The notes under the pieces are model-generated. The model had not been told where the DNA came from and did no database searches. It saw only the letters and a program-made list of their open reading frames with translations. DNA of 64,000 nt from Streptomyces chartreusis (GTDB lineage: Bacteria; Actinomycetota; Actinomycetes; Streptomycetales; Streptomycetaceae): contig NZ_CP023689.1 in NCBI RefSeq assembly GCF_008704715.1, positions 9,300,001 to 9,364,000 on the forward strand, given 5' to 3'. The number at the start of each line of letters is the position of its first letter. Positions within the stretch are counted from its first letter, which is position 1. Position numbers and translations under genes: made by a program. Of this stretch, positions 34,068 to 43,195 are shown one piece after another.

Positions 34068-35288
34068 TCACGCCCCCGCGGGCACCGGCCGCTTGATCAG
34101 ATACGCGGCGGACGAGGTCACCAGGACCGTCATGCAGGCGATGAACACCAGACCCGCACCCTCCAGACCCATCGGGCCGGTCAGCACCCCCACCCCGATG
34201 ACCGGGAGCGAGATGCCGCCGTACGCCACCACGAACAGCGTCGAGATGACGGCCGCACGCCGGTCCGCCGGGGACGCCTGCGCCACCGCCGACAGGGCCG
34301 CCCGGAACGCCAGCCCCTGACCGACCCCGCCGACGACCGCGCTCGCCACCACCAGCGCCAGCAGGTCCCACAGCAGCGCTCCCGCCAGCAGCGCCAGCCC
34401 GACCAGCAGCAGACCGCAGCCCAGCGGCAACGACCGGCTCACGCCCACCCGGCCGACGGCCAGTTGCCCGGCGGTCGACGCGAAGAACGCCATCGCCACC
34501 ACGAGCCCGCTCACGGCGTGGTTGCGCTCGTTCAGGGACTCCGCGAGGAAGGCCGGACTGACCGAGGTGAACACACCGAACAGCGCGAAACCCGCGAACG
34601 AGGCGGTCGCCGCGGGCCCGAACACCGGCCGCACCTGCGGAGGCAGACTCGGTTTCTGCGGCCGTACCGTCCCGAGCCGCCGCCGCTCCCGGACGGTCTC
34701 CGGCAGCCACAGCACGACCACCGCCGAGCAGGCCACCAGGGCGAGATGCACGGCGAACGGCAGATACAGCGGCCACGGGGCGTACTGCGCCAGCACCCCC
34801 GCGAGCAGTGGACCGCAGCCCAGCCCGCCCATGTTGGCCGCGGTCGCGACCAGCGTGGCGCGGGCGGCGCCGTCGCGCGGGGCCAGCTCCATGACGTACG
34901 CCGTGGCGGCCCCGGTGAGCAGACCGGCCGACAGACCCGACAGCAGCCGGCCCGCGTACAGCCAGCCCAGTGACGTGGCCAGCAGGAAGCAGACGGCACT
35001 CACCGCCGCGCAGCCCAGGGCCGCGAGGATCACCGGACGCCGGCCGACCGTGTCGGAGGCGTTGCCCGCGAGCAGCAGTACGCCGATGACCGCGAAGGCG
35101 TACACCGCGTACACGATGGTGACCGTCAGCTCGGAGAACCCGAACTTGTCCTGGTAGTGGCCGTACAGGGGAGTCGGCAGCGTGGTCCCCGCCATGCCGA
35201 CCGCGAACACCGCCCCGCCGAGCAGACACGCCCGCCACGTCCGTCGCACACCGAGGTCCGTGCCCCGGACACCGTCCTGTACCGGCAT
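34068..35288 (-). CDS. MFS transporter
   Basis: A 406-residue major facilitator protein with about twelve membrane helices. The loop-2/3 motif (GNASDTVGRRPVIL) and a second-half equivalent (VGRVGVSRSLPLG) are seen. The protein resembles drug or metabolite exporters. ATG 35288 is the start that removes an Arg/Pro-rich upstream shadow; its ribosome site is poor. It ends 12 bases from the convergent epoxide hydrolase. It lies next to the LysR gene but is not obviously in its operon. Confidence 0.87.
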   Translation of the reverse strand: MPVQDGVRGTDLGVRRTWRACLLGGAVFAVGMAGTTLPTPLYGHYQDKFGFSELTVTIVYAVYAFAVIGVLLLAGNASDTVGRRPVILAALGCAAVSAVCFLLATSLGWLYAGRLLSGLSAGLLTGAATAYVMELAPRDGAARATLVATAANMGGLGCGPLLAGVLAQYAPWPLYLPFAVHLALVACSAVVVLWLPETVRERRRLGTVRPQKPSLPPQVRPVFGPAATASFAGFALFGVFTSVSPAFLAESLNERNHAVSGLVVAMAFFASTAGQLAVGRVGVSRSLPLGCGLLLVGLALLAGALLWDLLALVVASAVVGGVGQGLAFRAALSAVAQASPADRRAAVISTLFVVAYGGISLPVIGVGVLTGPMGLEGAGLVFIACMTVLVTSSAAYLIKRPVPAGA

Positions 35289-35431
35289 GGTCAGACGTCG
35301 CACTCGTCGGGCGGGTTCGCCATCGAGGTCATCCGGGTTTCTCCCCACGGTCCGGTCGTGCGGGCGGGCGATGCGGGCACCGCTCCAGCTTGCGCCCGCC
35401 GCACCGGCACCGCACGTGTTCACCCCGCCGT

Positions 35432-36364
35432 TCAGGGGGCTTCGGCGGGGGCGTCCGCGTCGAGTGCCGCCGCGCGCAGAGCGGCCGCCACGCGGGCGAC
35501 CGGCTCGGACGGCGGCAGGGGGAGGCGGGCCAGGACCAGGCGCCGCTGCTCCTGGGGCCCGCCCCGTACCGGGAGTACGCGGACGCCGGGCGGCGCGGCG
35601 GAGGCAAGGACGGCGGGTACGGTCGTCAGCCCGCAACCGGCGGCCACGAGCTGCAGCTTGGCCAGCCAGTCACGGGCCGTGTGGGCGATCTCCGGACGCT
35701 CGTCCAGACCCGGCCACACCCCCATCAGACGGTCCTCGCCGGTGGTGGAACCGGCGATCCAGCGCTGCCCGCGCAGATCGGCCACATCGACGAAGTCACC
35801 GCGCGCGAGCGGGTGCGCGGCGGGCACCGCCAGACGCAGCGGGCGTTCGCTGAGTGTCCGCAGCGCGAGCGGGGGCGACTCCGCGTCCGGGGCGCGGAAC
35901 GGCGGCGCCGATCCGAGCAGCGCCAGATCGAGGCTGCCCGCCCGCAGCGCCCGTACCAGCGCCGGAGTGCCGCCCTCGCGGCCCACGACCTCCAGACCGG
36001 GGTGAGTGCGGCGCAGGGCGGCCAGCGCTCGGGGCACCAGCACGGCGCCCGCACTGGGGAACCAGCCCAGCCGCACGGTCGCGGCCTGGTCGGGCAGCCC
36101 GGACAGCTCGCGGGCGGTCGCCTCGATCTCGTCGAGCACGACCGTCGCCCGGCGCATGACCACCCGGCCCGCCGCCGTCAGCCGCACCCCGTCGCGTCGC
36201 CGCTCCAGCAACTCCGCGCCCGCGGCCCGCTCGATCGCGGCGATCTGCCGGGACACCGCCGACTGGGTGTATCCCAGCGATCCGGCGGCCGCCGTGAAGG
36301 TCCCCTGCTCCGCCACCGCCCGGAACACCCGCAGCGCGGTCAGCGACACCTCGGTGAAGTCCAT
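35432..36364 (-). CDS. LysR-family transcriptional regulator
   Basis: A 310-residue regulator. The N-terminal winged helix is typical (LTALRVFRAVAEQGTFTAAA, TQSAVSRQIAAIERAAGAELLERR), followed by a two-lobed effector-binding domain. I choose ATG 36364 over ATG 36382 because family members begin just before this helix and because the palindrome at 36371-36387 then sits upstream of the gene. It is divergent from the SDR gene, the classic LysR arrangement, so the SDR gene is its likely target. Confidence 0.88.
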   Translation of the reverse strand: MDFTEVSLTALRVFRAVAEQGTFTAAAGSLGYTQSAVSRQIAAIERAAGAELLERRRDGVRLTAAGRVVMRRATVVLDEIEATARELSGLPDQAATVRLGWFPSAGAVLVPRALAALRRTHPGLEVVGREGGTPALVRALRAGSLDLALLGSAPPFRAPDAESPPLALRTLSERPLRLAVPAAHPLARGDFVDVADLRGQRWIAGSTTGEDRLMGVWPGLDERPEIAHTARDWLAKLQLVAAGCGLTTVPAVLASAAPPGVRVLPVRGGPQEQRRLVLARLPLPPSEPVARVAAALRAAALDADAPAEAP

Positions 36365-36370
36365 GACGTT

Positions 36371-36387
36371 CACGCATACCATGCGTG
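36371..36387. promoter_or_regulatory. LysR-type operator candidate between the LysR and SDR genes
   Basis: Perfect dyad CACGCAT-ACC-ATGCGTG, 7 bases upstream of the LysR start and 48 bases upstream of the SDR start. The location and symmetry fit the recognition site of a LysR tetramer controlling a divergent pair. Confidence 0.6.
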
Positions 36388-36435
36388 CTCGACTCTCGTT
36401 GGACTCATGGACCGGGCGTTCCTAGCGTGACAGGC

Positions 36436-37323
36436 ATGAACGCTTCACGCATCGCCCTCGTCACCGGCGCCAACCAGGGACTCGGCCGCGCCCTCGTCGA
36501 AGGACTCGCGGCCCGCATGCGCCCGGACGACCTGGTCCTGCTCACCGGTCGCAGCCCGCAGCGCGTGACCGAGGCCGTCCACGAGGTCACCCGGCTGCCC
36601 GGCACGCACGCCCGCGTCGAGGGCCGGGTCCTGGACGTCACGGACAACGACGCCATCGCCCGCCTCGCGGAGGACCTCCGGGCCCGGCACGGCGGGGTCG
36701 ACGTCGTCGTCTCCAACGCGGTCGCCCGTCTGCTGCCCGGGGAGTCGCAGGCACAGCGCGCCGACGAGTTCATCGACGTCTCCAACACCGCCACGCACGC
36801 CGTACTGCGCTCCTTCGGCCCGGTGCTGCGTCCGGGCGGCCGGCTGATCGTCGTGGCCAGCTCTCTGGGCACGCTCGGTCACCTCGACCCACGGCTGCAC
36901 CACCTGTTCGACGGCGCGAGCCTCGACCAGGTCGAGTACGCCGTCGAGTCCTGGCGCGGCGCCGTGCACCGCGATACCGCCACCGAGGCGGGTTGGCCCC
37001 TCTGGCTGAACGTGCCCTCGAAGGTCGCCCAGGTCGCCGCCGTCCGCGCGGTCGCCGCCGAGCGCCGCGACCACGACCTGGCCACCGACACCCTGATCGC
37101 CGCCGTCTGCCCCGGCATGGTCGACACCGCCACCTCACGCCCGTGGTTCAGCGACTACAGCCATGCCCGGTCCCCCTCCGACGCCGCCCGCCCGGTGCTC
37201 GACCTGATCTTCACCGAGCACGTCGACCCTTCCCTCTACGGCGAGTTGGTCCGTTTCGGCAGGCCCCTCGACTGGCACGACGGCACACCGCCGGTGGAAC
37301 AGGACAGGCTACTCACGCCCTGA
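36436..37323 (+). CDS. SDR-family protein, carbonyl-reductase-like, catalytic Tyr apparently replaced
   Basis: A 295-residue short-chain dehydrogenase/reductase similar in layout to carbonyl reductase (CBR1 type). The cofactor motif is TGANQGLG; a Ser block reads VVASSLGTLG; the post-active-site block is CPGMVDT. At the usual YxxxK site the sequence reads N192-V-P-S-K196, so the Lys is kept but the catalytic Tyr is Asn. Either the enzyme uses another residue, or it is a binding or regulatory protein. ATG 36436 removes an upstream shadow. Divergent from the LysR gene with a shared palindrome. Confidence 0.83.
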   Translation: MNASRIALVTGANQGLGRALVEGLAARMRPDDLVLLTGRSPQRVTEAVHEVTRLPGTHARVEGRVLDVTDNDAIARLAEDLRARHGGVDVVVSNAVARLLPGESQAQRADEFIDVSNTATHAVLRSFGPVLRPGGRLIVVASSLGTLGHLDPRLHHLFDGASLDQVEYAVESWRGAVHRDTATEAGWPLWLNVPSKVAQVAAVRAVAAERRDHDLATDTLIAAVCPGMVDTATSRPWFSDYSHARSPSDAARPVLDLIFTEHVDPSLYGELVRFGRPLDWHDGTPPVEQDRLLTP

Positions 37324-37354
37324 GACGCCCACTCCGGGCGCCCGTCCCGGTCCC

Positions 37355-38110
37355 TCAGAACGTCCGCTTCAGCAGATCCAGGAGTGCCGCCCAGTGCCGC
37401 TCGTCGCCCTCGCGGTCGTACGCGGAGGTGTCGGACTGCGTGTACCCGTGCCCGGCACCCGGGTAGACCTCGCAACGGTGCCGTACGCCGGCCTTCGTGA
37501 GCGCGTTCTCCAGGCGCTCGATCTGCTCGGTGGGCAGGGACGGGTCCTGGTCGGCGTGGCCGAAGTACAGCTCGGCGGTGATGTGTTCGGCCACCAGGTG
37601 CGGGCTGTCCGGCGCCTCCGTCGCAAGCCGCCCGCCGTGGAAGCCGGCCGCCGCGGCGACCCGGTCCGGATACGTACCGGCCGTGAGGAGGGTCAGCCGG
37701 GCGCCCATGCAGTAGCCGGTCAGTGCGACCGGGCCGTCGGCCGCCGCCGGGCAGTCGGCCAGCCAGCGCAGATACGCGCCGGCGTCCCGCATCGCCGCCT
37801 CGGGCGTCAGCTGCTGCATGACCGGCATGATGCTCTGGAAGATCTCCGGCCGCGCCGCCGGATCGATGAACTCGGGCAGATCGAAGAGCGGAGCGCGCCC
37901 GGCCCGGTAGAACACGTTCGGCACCAGCACCGTGTAGCCGGCCCCGGCGAGCCGGTCCGCCATCTGCTCGAGTCGCGGCCGCAGACCGAAGGCGTCCATG
38001 TAGAGCAGGACCGCGGGACGCGGCTCGCCGTCGGCGGGGTGGGACAGATACGCGTCGGCGACGCCGTCCTCGGTGGGGATGTCGACGGCGGTTCCCTGTA
38101 CGGAGGTCAT
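37355..38110 (-). CDS. dienelactone hydrolase family protein
   Basis: A 251-residue alpha/beta hydrolase with a Cys nucleophile. The nucleophile elbow is TGYCMGARL; Asp and His of the triad are in GHADQDPSL and PGAGHGYTQ. This is the carboxymethylenebutenolidase/dienelactone hydrolase fold; many members act on unknown esters or lactones. ATG 38110 has AGAGAGG nine bases upstream; the longer frame to 38194 is unlikely. Convergent with the SDR gene, separated by 31 bases. Confidence 0.88.
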   Translation of the reverse strand: MTSVQGTAVDIPTEDGVADAYLSHPADGEPRPAVLLYMDAFGLRPRLEQMADRLAGAGYTVLVPNVFYRAGRAPLFDLPEFIDPAARPEIFQSIMPVMQQLTPEAAMRDAGAYLRWLADCPAAADGPVALTGYCMGARLTLLTAGTYPDRVAAAAGFHGGRLATEAPDSPHLVAEHITAELYFGHADQDPSLPTEQIERLENALTKAGVRHRCEVYPGAGHGYTQSDTSAYDREGDERHWAALLDLLKRTF

Positions 38111-38233
38111 GGGGGGTTGCCTCTCTGCGCAGTCCACGGCGAACGGGTCGCCGACCCGGTGGAGCCGGGCCGCGCACATGGTTTCATGCACCATCCAACG
38201 GCCCGAGGCGCCCCCTCCCGCTTGGCGACCGCT

Positions 38234-38854
38234 TTACTCGAACCTGGAGACGTCACCCGCTCCCACGCGCACGATCTCCGCCTCGCCACCCGAGAAGTCG
38301 ATCACCGTGGTCGGCTCGGTGCCGCATTCCCCGGAGTCGACGACCGCGTCCAGCACATGGTCGAGCCGGTCCTTGATCTCCCAGCCCTGGGTCATCGGCT
38401 CCTCCTCGTCCGGCAGCAGCAGCGTGCTGGACAGCAGCGGCTCGCCCAGCTCGCTGAGCAGCGCCTGCGTCACGACGTGGTCGGGGATGCGCACGCCCAC
38501 CGTCTTCTTCTTCGGGTGCTGGAGCATGCGCGGCACCTCCCTCGTCGCGGGCAGGATGAACGTGTAGCTGCCGGGCGTCGACGCCTTGATCGCGCGGAAC
38601 ACGTCGTTGTCGATCCGCACGAACTGGCCGAGCTGCGCGAAGTCCTGGCACACGAGGGTGAAGTGGTGCCGGTCGTCCAGCCGACGGATCGTGCGGATCC
38701 GGTCGATGCCGTCACGGCTGCCCAGCCGGCAGCCCAGCGCATAGCAGGAGTCCGTCGGATACGCGATGAGCGCACCCGAACGGACGCTGTCCGCGATCTG
38801 GGCGATGGTGCGCGGCTGAGGGTTGTCGGGGTGCACATCGAAGTACTTCGCCAT
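38234..38854 (-). CDS. YciO/Sua5/YrdC-domain protein (threonylcarbamoyl-AMP synthase family)
   Basis: A 206-residue single YrdC-fold protein. Conserved blocks are ALIAYPTDSCYALGC near the N-terminus, HHFTLVCQDFAQLGQF, YTFILPATREVPRML, KKKTVGVRIPDH and the late LLSSTLLLPDEEE. The length and sequence fit the YciO branch more than TsaC/TsaC2, which makes the tRNA t6A precursor. YciO biochemical function is less certain. It is monocistronic and divergent from the PucR-type regulator. Confidence 0.88.
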   Translation of the reverse strand: MAKYFDVHPDNPQPRTIAQIADSVRSGALIAYPTDSCYALGCRLGSRDGIDRIRTIRRLDDRHHFTLVCQDFAQLGQFVRIDNDVFRAIKASTPGSYTFILPATREVPRMLQHPKKKTVGVRIPDHVVTQALLSELGEPLLSSTLLLPDEEEPMTQGWEIKDRLDHVLDAVVDSGECGTEPTTVIDFSGGEAEIVRVGAGDVSRFE

Positions 38855-39020
38855 TCACCGAGCCTATGCCCTGTGCGCCCCCGCAGCCGCCCAGGCCCGG
38901 TCGGCCGCGCGACGTCCGGAAGTTCTGGTCGGTGTCCGGGCACCCCACGTTCACGGATGTGTGAGGTAACGTCCCCGACCGGTACGTCGTGGATGAAGTG
39001 CAGGACGAGGTGAAGGCCGA

Positions 39021-40553
39021 GTGGCTGGCAGAGAGGACGGGAACCGTCGGGCGGGGACGGGGAGCGCCGACGGCTCGGCGTGGGCGCAGGAGTTGCTGGA
39101 GCATCTGCGGCCCCATGGACGGGACGTCCGCCGGGTCGTGACCTGGCTCGCCGGCGCGGTGCAGGGCATCGCCTCGCTCCAGGACGACACCGGCAGGCTC
39201 CTCGCGGGAACGCGGCCGCCGCTGGACGAGGACCTCGTCGCGGCCGTCGCCGCCGGCCGGATCGCCTCGGCCGCCTGGGAGGGGCAGGGCCGTCATCTGC
39301 GGCTGGTGCGGGTCACGTACCCCAATCCCTCGGCGGCGGGCGTCCTCGCCGTGTCGCGGGAGACGCCCTTCGACCGGCGGACCTCCGACATCGTCACGCA
39401 CACCGTCCAGGTCATCGAACTCCTCCTCCAGGCGGAGGAGACCACCGCCGCCGGGCTCCGGCTCGAACGGGCCACGTCCGATCTGCGGCTGGCGATCCTG
39501 CAACTGCTCATGGTCGAGGACACCGTCTCCGCGCGCCGCGTCGCCGCGGGGCTGTGGCCCGGACTGCTCGACACCGACACCGCCTGCGTCCACGTCGTCG
39601 AAGGCACCGTCGAGGAACGCGACCTGGTCGCCGAGGAATGCATCGACGTGACGGGCGAGCGGGCGCTCGTCGTGCTCTGCCCGGCGGTGGACGAGCATGT
39701 GATCGTCGTGACGCCCGGCGAGTCGGAGGCCCGCGACCTGCGGTCACTGATCGGCGGACGCCCCCGCACCTTCATCGGCGGCAGCGCCCGGCAGAGCCTG
39801 GCCCGGACCGCCACCGCGTACGGGCAGGCCGTCAGCGCCCTCGCCGTGGCCCACTTCCGCCCCGACAAGGCGGCCGTCTACGCCGAACGCACCCACCCCG
39901 AGCGCCTCATCGACCCGGTGGCCCTGCGCGACTGGACCGACCGGCTGCTGCGCCCGCTCGACACCCTGCCGCACCACACCCGCGCCGAACTGCTCGCCAC
40001 CACCCGGCTCGGCCTGGAGTTCACCGCCGTCAACGCCGCCAAGGTCCTCGGCGTCAGCCGCAACACCGTCCGCGCCCGCATGGAACGCGTGGAGACCCTG
40101 CTGCGCACCGACTTCGGCAACCTCACGGCCCGAGCCGTCGTCCACCTCGCGCTCAACATCCAGGTCAGCTTGGCGGACACACCGGCCGGCGACGACAGCT
40201 CGGACGACGCCCCCGTCTCGCTGTGCGACCTGCTGTCCGGGCCCGCGATGCGCACCTGGGCGCAGGACCTGCTCGCCCACCTCGACCAGGACACCCGTGA
40301 CCTGCGCCGCACCCTGCGGACCTGGATCGCCGAGGGCGCCAACGCCGAACGGACGGCGCAGACCCTGGGCGTCCACGCGCAGACCGTCCGCGAGCACGTC
40401 CGCAGCGCGGAGCCTGTCCTCGAACGCCAGCTGCTCGCCGGCGGCAGCGACCTGTACGAGGTCGTACTGGCCCATCTCGCGCTGGACGACCTGGATCAGC
40501 CCGCCCTCCACGGGGTGAAAACGGGCCTTCCGGACTCACTTGTGCACGGGTGA
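39021..40553 (+). CDS. PucR/CdaR-type helix-turn-helix transcriptional regulator with two HTH segments
   Basis: A 510-residue regulator. The N-terminal 330 residues form a GAF-like and PucR core. A first HTH of PucR type (LGLEFTAVNAAKVLGVSRNTVRARMERVE) lies near residues 335-365, and a second (NAERTAQTLGVHAQTVREHVR) near 445-465. This tandem is seen in actinomycete regulators of this group. GTG 39021 has AAGG four bases upstream. It precedes the conservon operon on the opposite strand with convergent ends, so it may or may not control it. Confidence 0.85.
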   Translation: MAGREDGNRRAGTGSADGSAWAQELLEHLRPHGRDVRRVVTWLAGAVQGIASLQDDTGRLLAGTRPPLDEDLVAAVAAGRIASAAWEGQGRHLRLVRVTYPNPSAAGVLAVSRETPFDRRTSDIVTHTVQVIELLLQAEETTAAGLRLERATSDLRLAILQLLMVEDTVSARRVAAGLWPGLLDTDTACVHVVEGTVEERDLVAEECIDVTGERALVVLCPAVDEHVIVVTPGESEARDLRSLIGGRPRTFIGGSARQSLARTATAYGQAVSALAVAHFRPDKAAVYAERTHPERLIDPVALRDWTDRLLRPLDTLPHHTRAELLATTRLGLEFTAVNAAKVLGVSRNTVRARMERVETLLRTDFGNLTARAVVHLALNIQVSLADTPAGDDSSDDAPVSLCDLLSGPAMRTWAQDLLAHLDQDTRDLRRTLRTWIAEGANAERTAQTLGVHAQTVREHVRSAEPVLERQLLAGGSDLYEVVLAHLALDDLDQPALHGVKTGLPDSLVHG

Positions 40554-40676
40554 GTGCCGGGGGCTCTGCAGTGGGCACCGACGCGATACCCAATGTCTCC
40601 GTCGCAGACGTAAGTTCGACTCTCCGCGGGGACACGACCGGAACGGGGGACCGGTCGCGTCCCCGCGCCCTGAATC

Positions 40677-40736
40677 GGTCATCCGCGCATCAATGCGGTC
40701 ATCCGCGCATCGAGACCGTCATCCGCGCAGCAGTAC
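40677..40736. repeat. three 20-bp tandem repeats at the 3' end of the P450 gene
   Basis: Units begin at 40677, 40697 and 40717 with an exact 20-base period. The core GGTCATCCGCGCATC is perfect in the first two and has two changes in the third. The array starts in the intergenic region and ends inside the last codons of the P450 gene on the minus strand (stop at 40719). Confidence 0.8.
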
Positions 40737-41951
40737 CGGGATCTCCTGCCAGCCGAACGCGATGAACGACGGAACCTGACGCAGCTCCTCCTCGCGCACG
40801 GCCAGCCGCAGGTCGGGGAAGCGCTCGAAGAGGGCGGGCAGCGCCGTCAGGGCCTCGACACGGGCCAGCGGCGCCCCGATGCACCGGTGCACACCGATCC
40901 CGAACGCCAGATGGTCGTCGGCCCCGCGCGAGGCGTCGAAGGAGTCCGCGTCCTGGCCGTAGTGCGCGGGATCCACCCCCGCGGCCGCGTACGTCGTGAT
41001 GATGGCGTCCCCGGCCGCGACGGTCACGTCCCCGACCTCGATGTCGCTGACGGCGAACCGCAGGGGCAGCGACGCGATCGACGGATGCACCCGCAGCGTC
41101 TCGTCGATCACCGCGTCCCAGCCGATCTTGCCGGACCTCACGTCCGCCAGCTGCTCGGGATGGGTCAGCAGGGCCACGACCGCGTTGCCGATGAGATTGA
41201 CCGTCGTCTCGAACCCGGCTCCGATCACCAGTAGCAGCGTGTACAGCAGCTCCTCGTCGCTGAGCCGGTCGCCGTCCTCGTCGCGGACCCGGATCAGCTC
41301 GGTCGTCAGATCGTCCCCGGGGTGCTCGCTGCGGTGGGCGATGAGCGCGGGCAGCACCGTGCCGATCTGCTCCTGCACGAACGCGGCGTGCTCCGGACTC
41401 GGGTCGGAGGTGTCCATGATCGCCGCGATGAGGGTCCCGGTCGCCTCCTGCAACTCGTCCGGGACACCAAACAGTTCGCAGATCATCCGCATCGGCAGCG
41501 GATGCGCGAACCCGGCCTTGAGATCGACCTCCGCGTCCCCCTTGTCGAGCGCGTCCAGCAGCTCCCCGGTGATCGCCTCCACGCGCGGGCGCATCACCTC
41601 CGTGCGCCGCTGGGTGAAGCTCGGCGCGACCAGTTTGCGCAGCCGCGCATGGTCGGTGCCGTACGTCGAGAGCATGTTGACCACGCCGACCCAGCCCAGG
41701 ATCCAGCCCCAGGAGGGGTGTTCGGCTATCTCGGGCCACAGCCGCCAGTGCTGCCTGGGGTCCTTGCTGACCCGGGGGTCGAGGATGAGTTCCTTCAGGG
41801 TGTCGTAGCCCGTGGGCGCCCACACGGGGATCCCGCCCGGCAGGTCCACGGGCACGATCGGGCCGAGGGCGCGCAGCCGGGCGCTCTCGCCGGGGATGTC
41901 GGCGCCGAACGGGTCGAGGGCGAAGCGGTCGGTGCGGTCGGACACGGTCAC
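40719..41951 (-). CDS. cvnF: cytochrome P450, last gene of the conservon (CYP156-like position)
   Basis: A 410-residue soluble bacterial P450. The oxygen-activation helix reads GAGFETT, the ExxR pair is in DETLRVHP, and the heme loop is FGIGVHRCIGAPLAR with the Cys thiolate ligand. All core elements are intact, unlike its operon partner. GTG 41951 is preceded by AGGAG and overlaps the stop of the upstream P450 (GTGA). Streptomyces conservons often end with a CYP157/CYP156 pair; the assignment here is from gene order. The gene symbol follows cvn nomenclature and the ortholog number is unknown. Confidence 0.88.
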   Translation of the reverse strand: MTVSDRTDRFALDPFGADIPGESARLRALGPIVPVDLPGGIPVWAPTGYDTLKELILDPRVSKDPRQHWRLWPEIAEHPSWGWILGWVGVVNMLSTYGTDHARLRKLVAPSFTQRRTEVMRPRVEAITGELLDALDKGDAEVDLKAGFAHPLPMRMICELFGVPDELQEATGTLIAAIMDTSDPSPEHAAFVQEQIGTVLPALIAHRSEHPGDDLTTELIRVRDEDGDRLSDEELLYTLLLVIGAGFETTVNLIGNAVVALLTHPEQLADVRSGKIGWDAVIDETLRVHPSIASLPLRFAVSDIEVGDVTVAAGDAIITTYAAAGVDPAHYGQDADSFDASRGADDHLAFGIGVHRCIGAPLARVEALTALPALFERFPDLRLAVREEELRQVPSFIAFGWQEIPVLLRG

Positions 41952-43195
41952 GAAGGAACTCCTGGCTGGTCGGGGGAGCGAGGGCTGAACCGGACGGGCA
42001 ACGAGGTCAGCGAGCGATGGAACGGGCCGGGTCGCCAGGTCAGTCGCTCCCGGGGCACCACCGGCTCCATGTCGGGCAGCCACTGGGTGAGCCGCTCGAT
42101 CGCCTCGGTGGCGATGAGCAGCGTGTGCTGCCGCACCGGGCACGCGTGCGGGCCCGCCGACCACGACAGATGCGAGGCGTCGCGGGGATGGCGGTCACCG
42201 GTCACCTCCCGCTCGGCGAAGTGCGCGAGCGCCCCGTACGAGACGACGACCGGAACCGCGGCCCTGATCCAGGTGCCGTGGAAGGACACAGGGCCGCGCG
42301 CGTAGTGGATGCCGTAATTGGCGAGCGGCGTCTCGTGGTGCAGCACCTCCACCACCGCGTCCGTCACCGGGCGGGCCCCGCTGGTGAGAGTGGAGTAGTA
42401 CTGCGCGTTGCCGAGGATGCGGGACAGCGCGTTCGACACCAGGTTGGCCGTCGGCTCGTGCCCGGCGCCCAGGGTCAGGAACACCTGCCAGGTGACCTCC
42501 TCCGCCGTGAGCCCGGCGGGGTGGTCGAGGAGCCGGCTCGGCAGGTCGTCGCCCCGTTCCTCGGACTTGGCCGCGATCAGCTCCAGGACGTAGCCGCCGA
42601 ACTCCGCCTCGCCCTCCGCCGATTCGGCGCCGCCCTCCATCATCTTGCCCAGGGCCACGTCGAGCCGGTCGCTCTGGCTGTCCGGCAGCCCGAAGAGACT
42701 GTTGAACACCAGCGCCATCAGCGGCCGGGCGAACTCGCCCACCAGATCGGCCCTGCCCTTCGGCCCGAACCGACCGACTAGCACCCGCACCGCACGGTGC
42801 ACCCGGGCCCGCAGATCGTGCGGCTCGATCCGGTCGAAGGTGTCGATCAGCGAGCTGCGGTACCGGACATGCGCCGCCCCGTCGGCGAACAGGGTGTTGG
42901 GCCGCCAGCGCATCATCCCGAGCACCGGCGAGTCGTCGGCGACCGTGGCCTCCCACGGCCGCGGGTCGTGAGAGAACGTCTCCGTGTCGTGCAGCAGATC
43001 CAGCGCCGCCCGCCGGTCGGTGACGACGTACGCCGGCACGCCCGGCGCCAACTCCGCCCAGCCGACCGGGCCCTGGGCGCGCAGGGCGTCGTAATAGGGA
43101 TACGGATCCAGTGCGAAACCGTCCTCCCACAGCCGCACGGGCGCCGAGCGGGCGAAGGTCTGCCGGTCGGGGGAGTGGGTGGTCATCCGGGTCAC
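41948..43195 (-). CDS. cvnE: cytochrome P450 of conservon, ExxR Arg missing (CYP157-like)
   Basis: A 415-residue P450 with the heme-ligand Cys in SAGPHACPV and an oxygen-helix AGHEPT. At the ExxR site of helix K it reads EVLHHETP: the Glu is kept but Arg is His. Loss of the otherwise near-invariant ExxR is reported for Streptomyces CYP157 enzymes, which also sit in conservons. The heme-loop Gly after Cys is Pro. It may therefore be a modified or non-catalytic partner. GTG 43195 overlaps the GTPase stop (GTGA) with GAGG four bases upstream. Confidence 0.87.
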   Translation of the reverse strand: MTRMTTHSPDRQTFARSAPVRLWEDGFALDPYPYYDALRAQGPVGWAELAPGVPAYVVTDRRAALDLLHDTETFSHDPRPWEATVADDSPVLGMMRWRPNTLFADGAAHVRYRSSLIDTFDRIEPHDLRARVHRAVRVLVGRFGPKGRADLVGEFARPLMALVFNSLFGLPDSQSDRLDVALGKMMEGGAESAEGEAEFGGYVLELIAAKSEERGDDLPSRLLDHPAGLTAEEVTWQVFLTLGAGHEPTANLVSNALSRILGNAQYYSTLTSGARPVTDAVVEVLHHETPLANYGIHYARGPVSFHGTWIRAAVPVVVSYGALAHFAEREVTGDRHPRDASHLSWSAGPHACPVRQHTLLIATEAIERLTQWLPDMEPVVPRERLTWRPGPFHRSLTSLPVRFSPRSPDQPGVPS

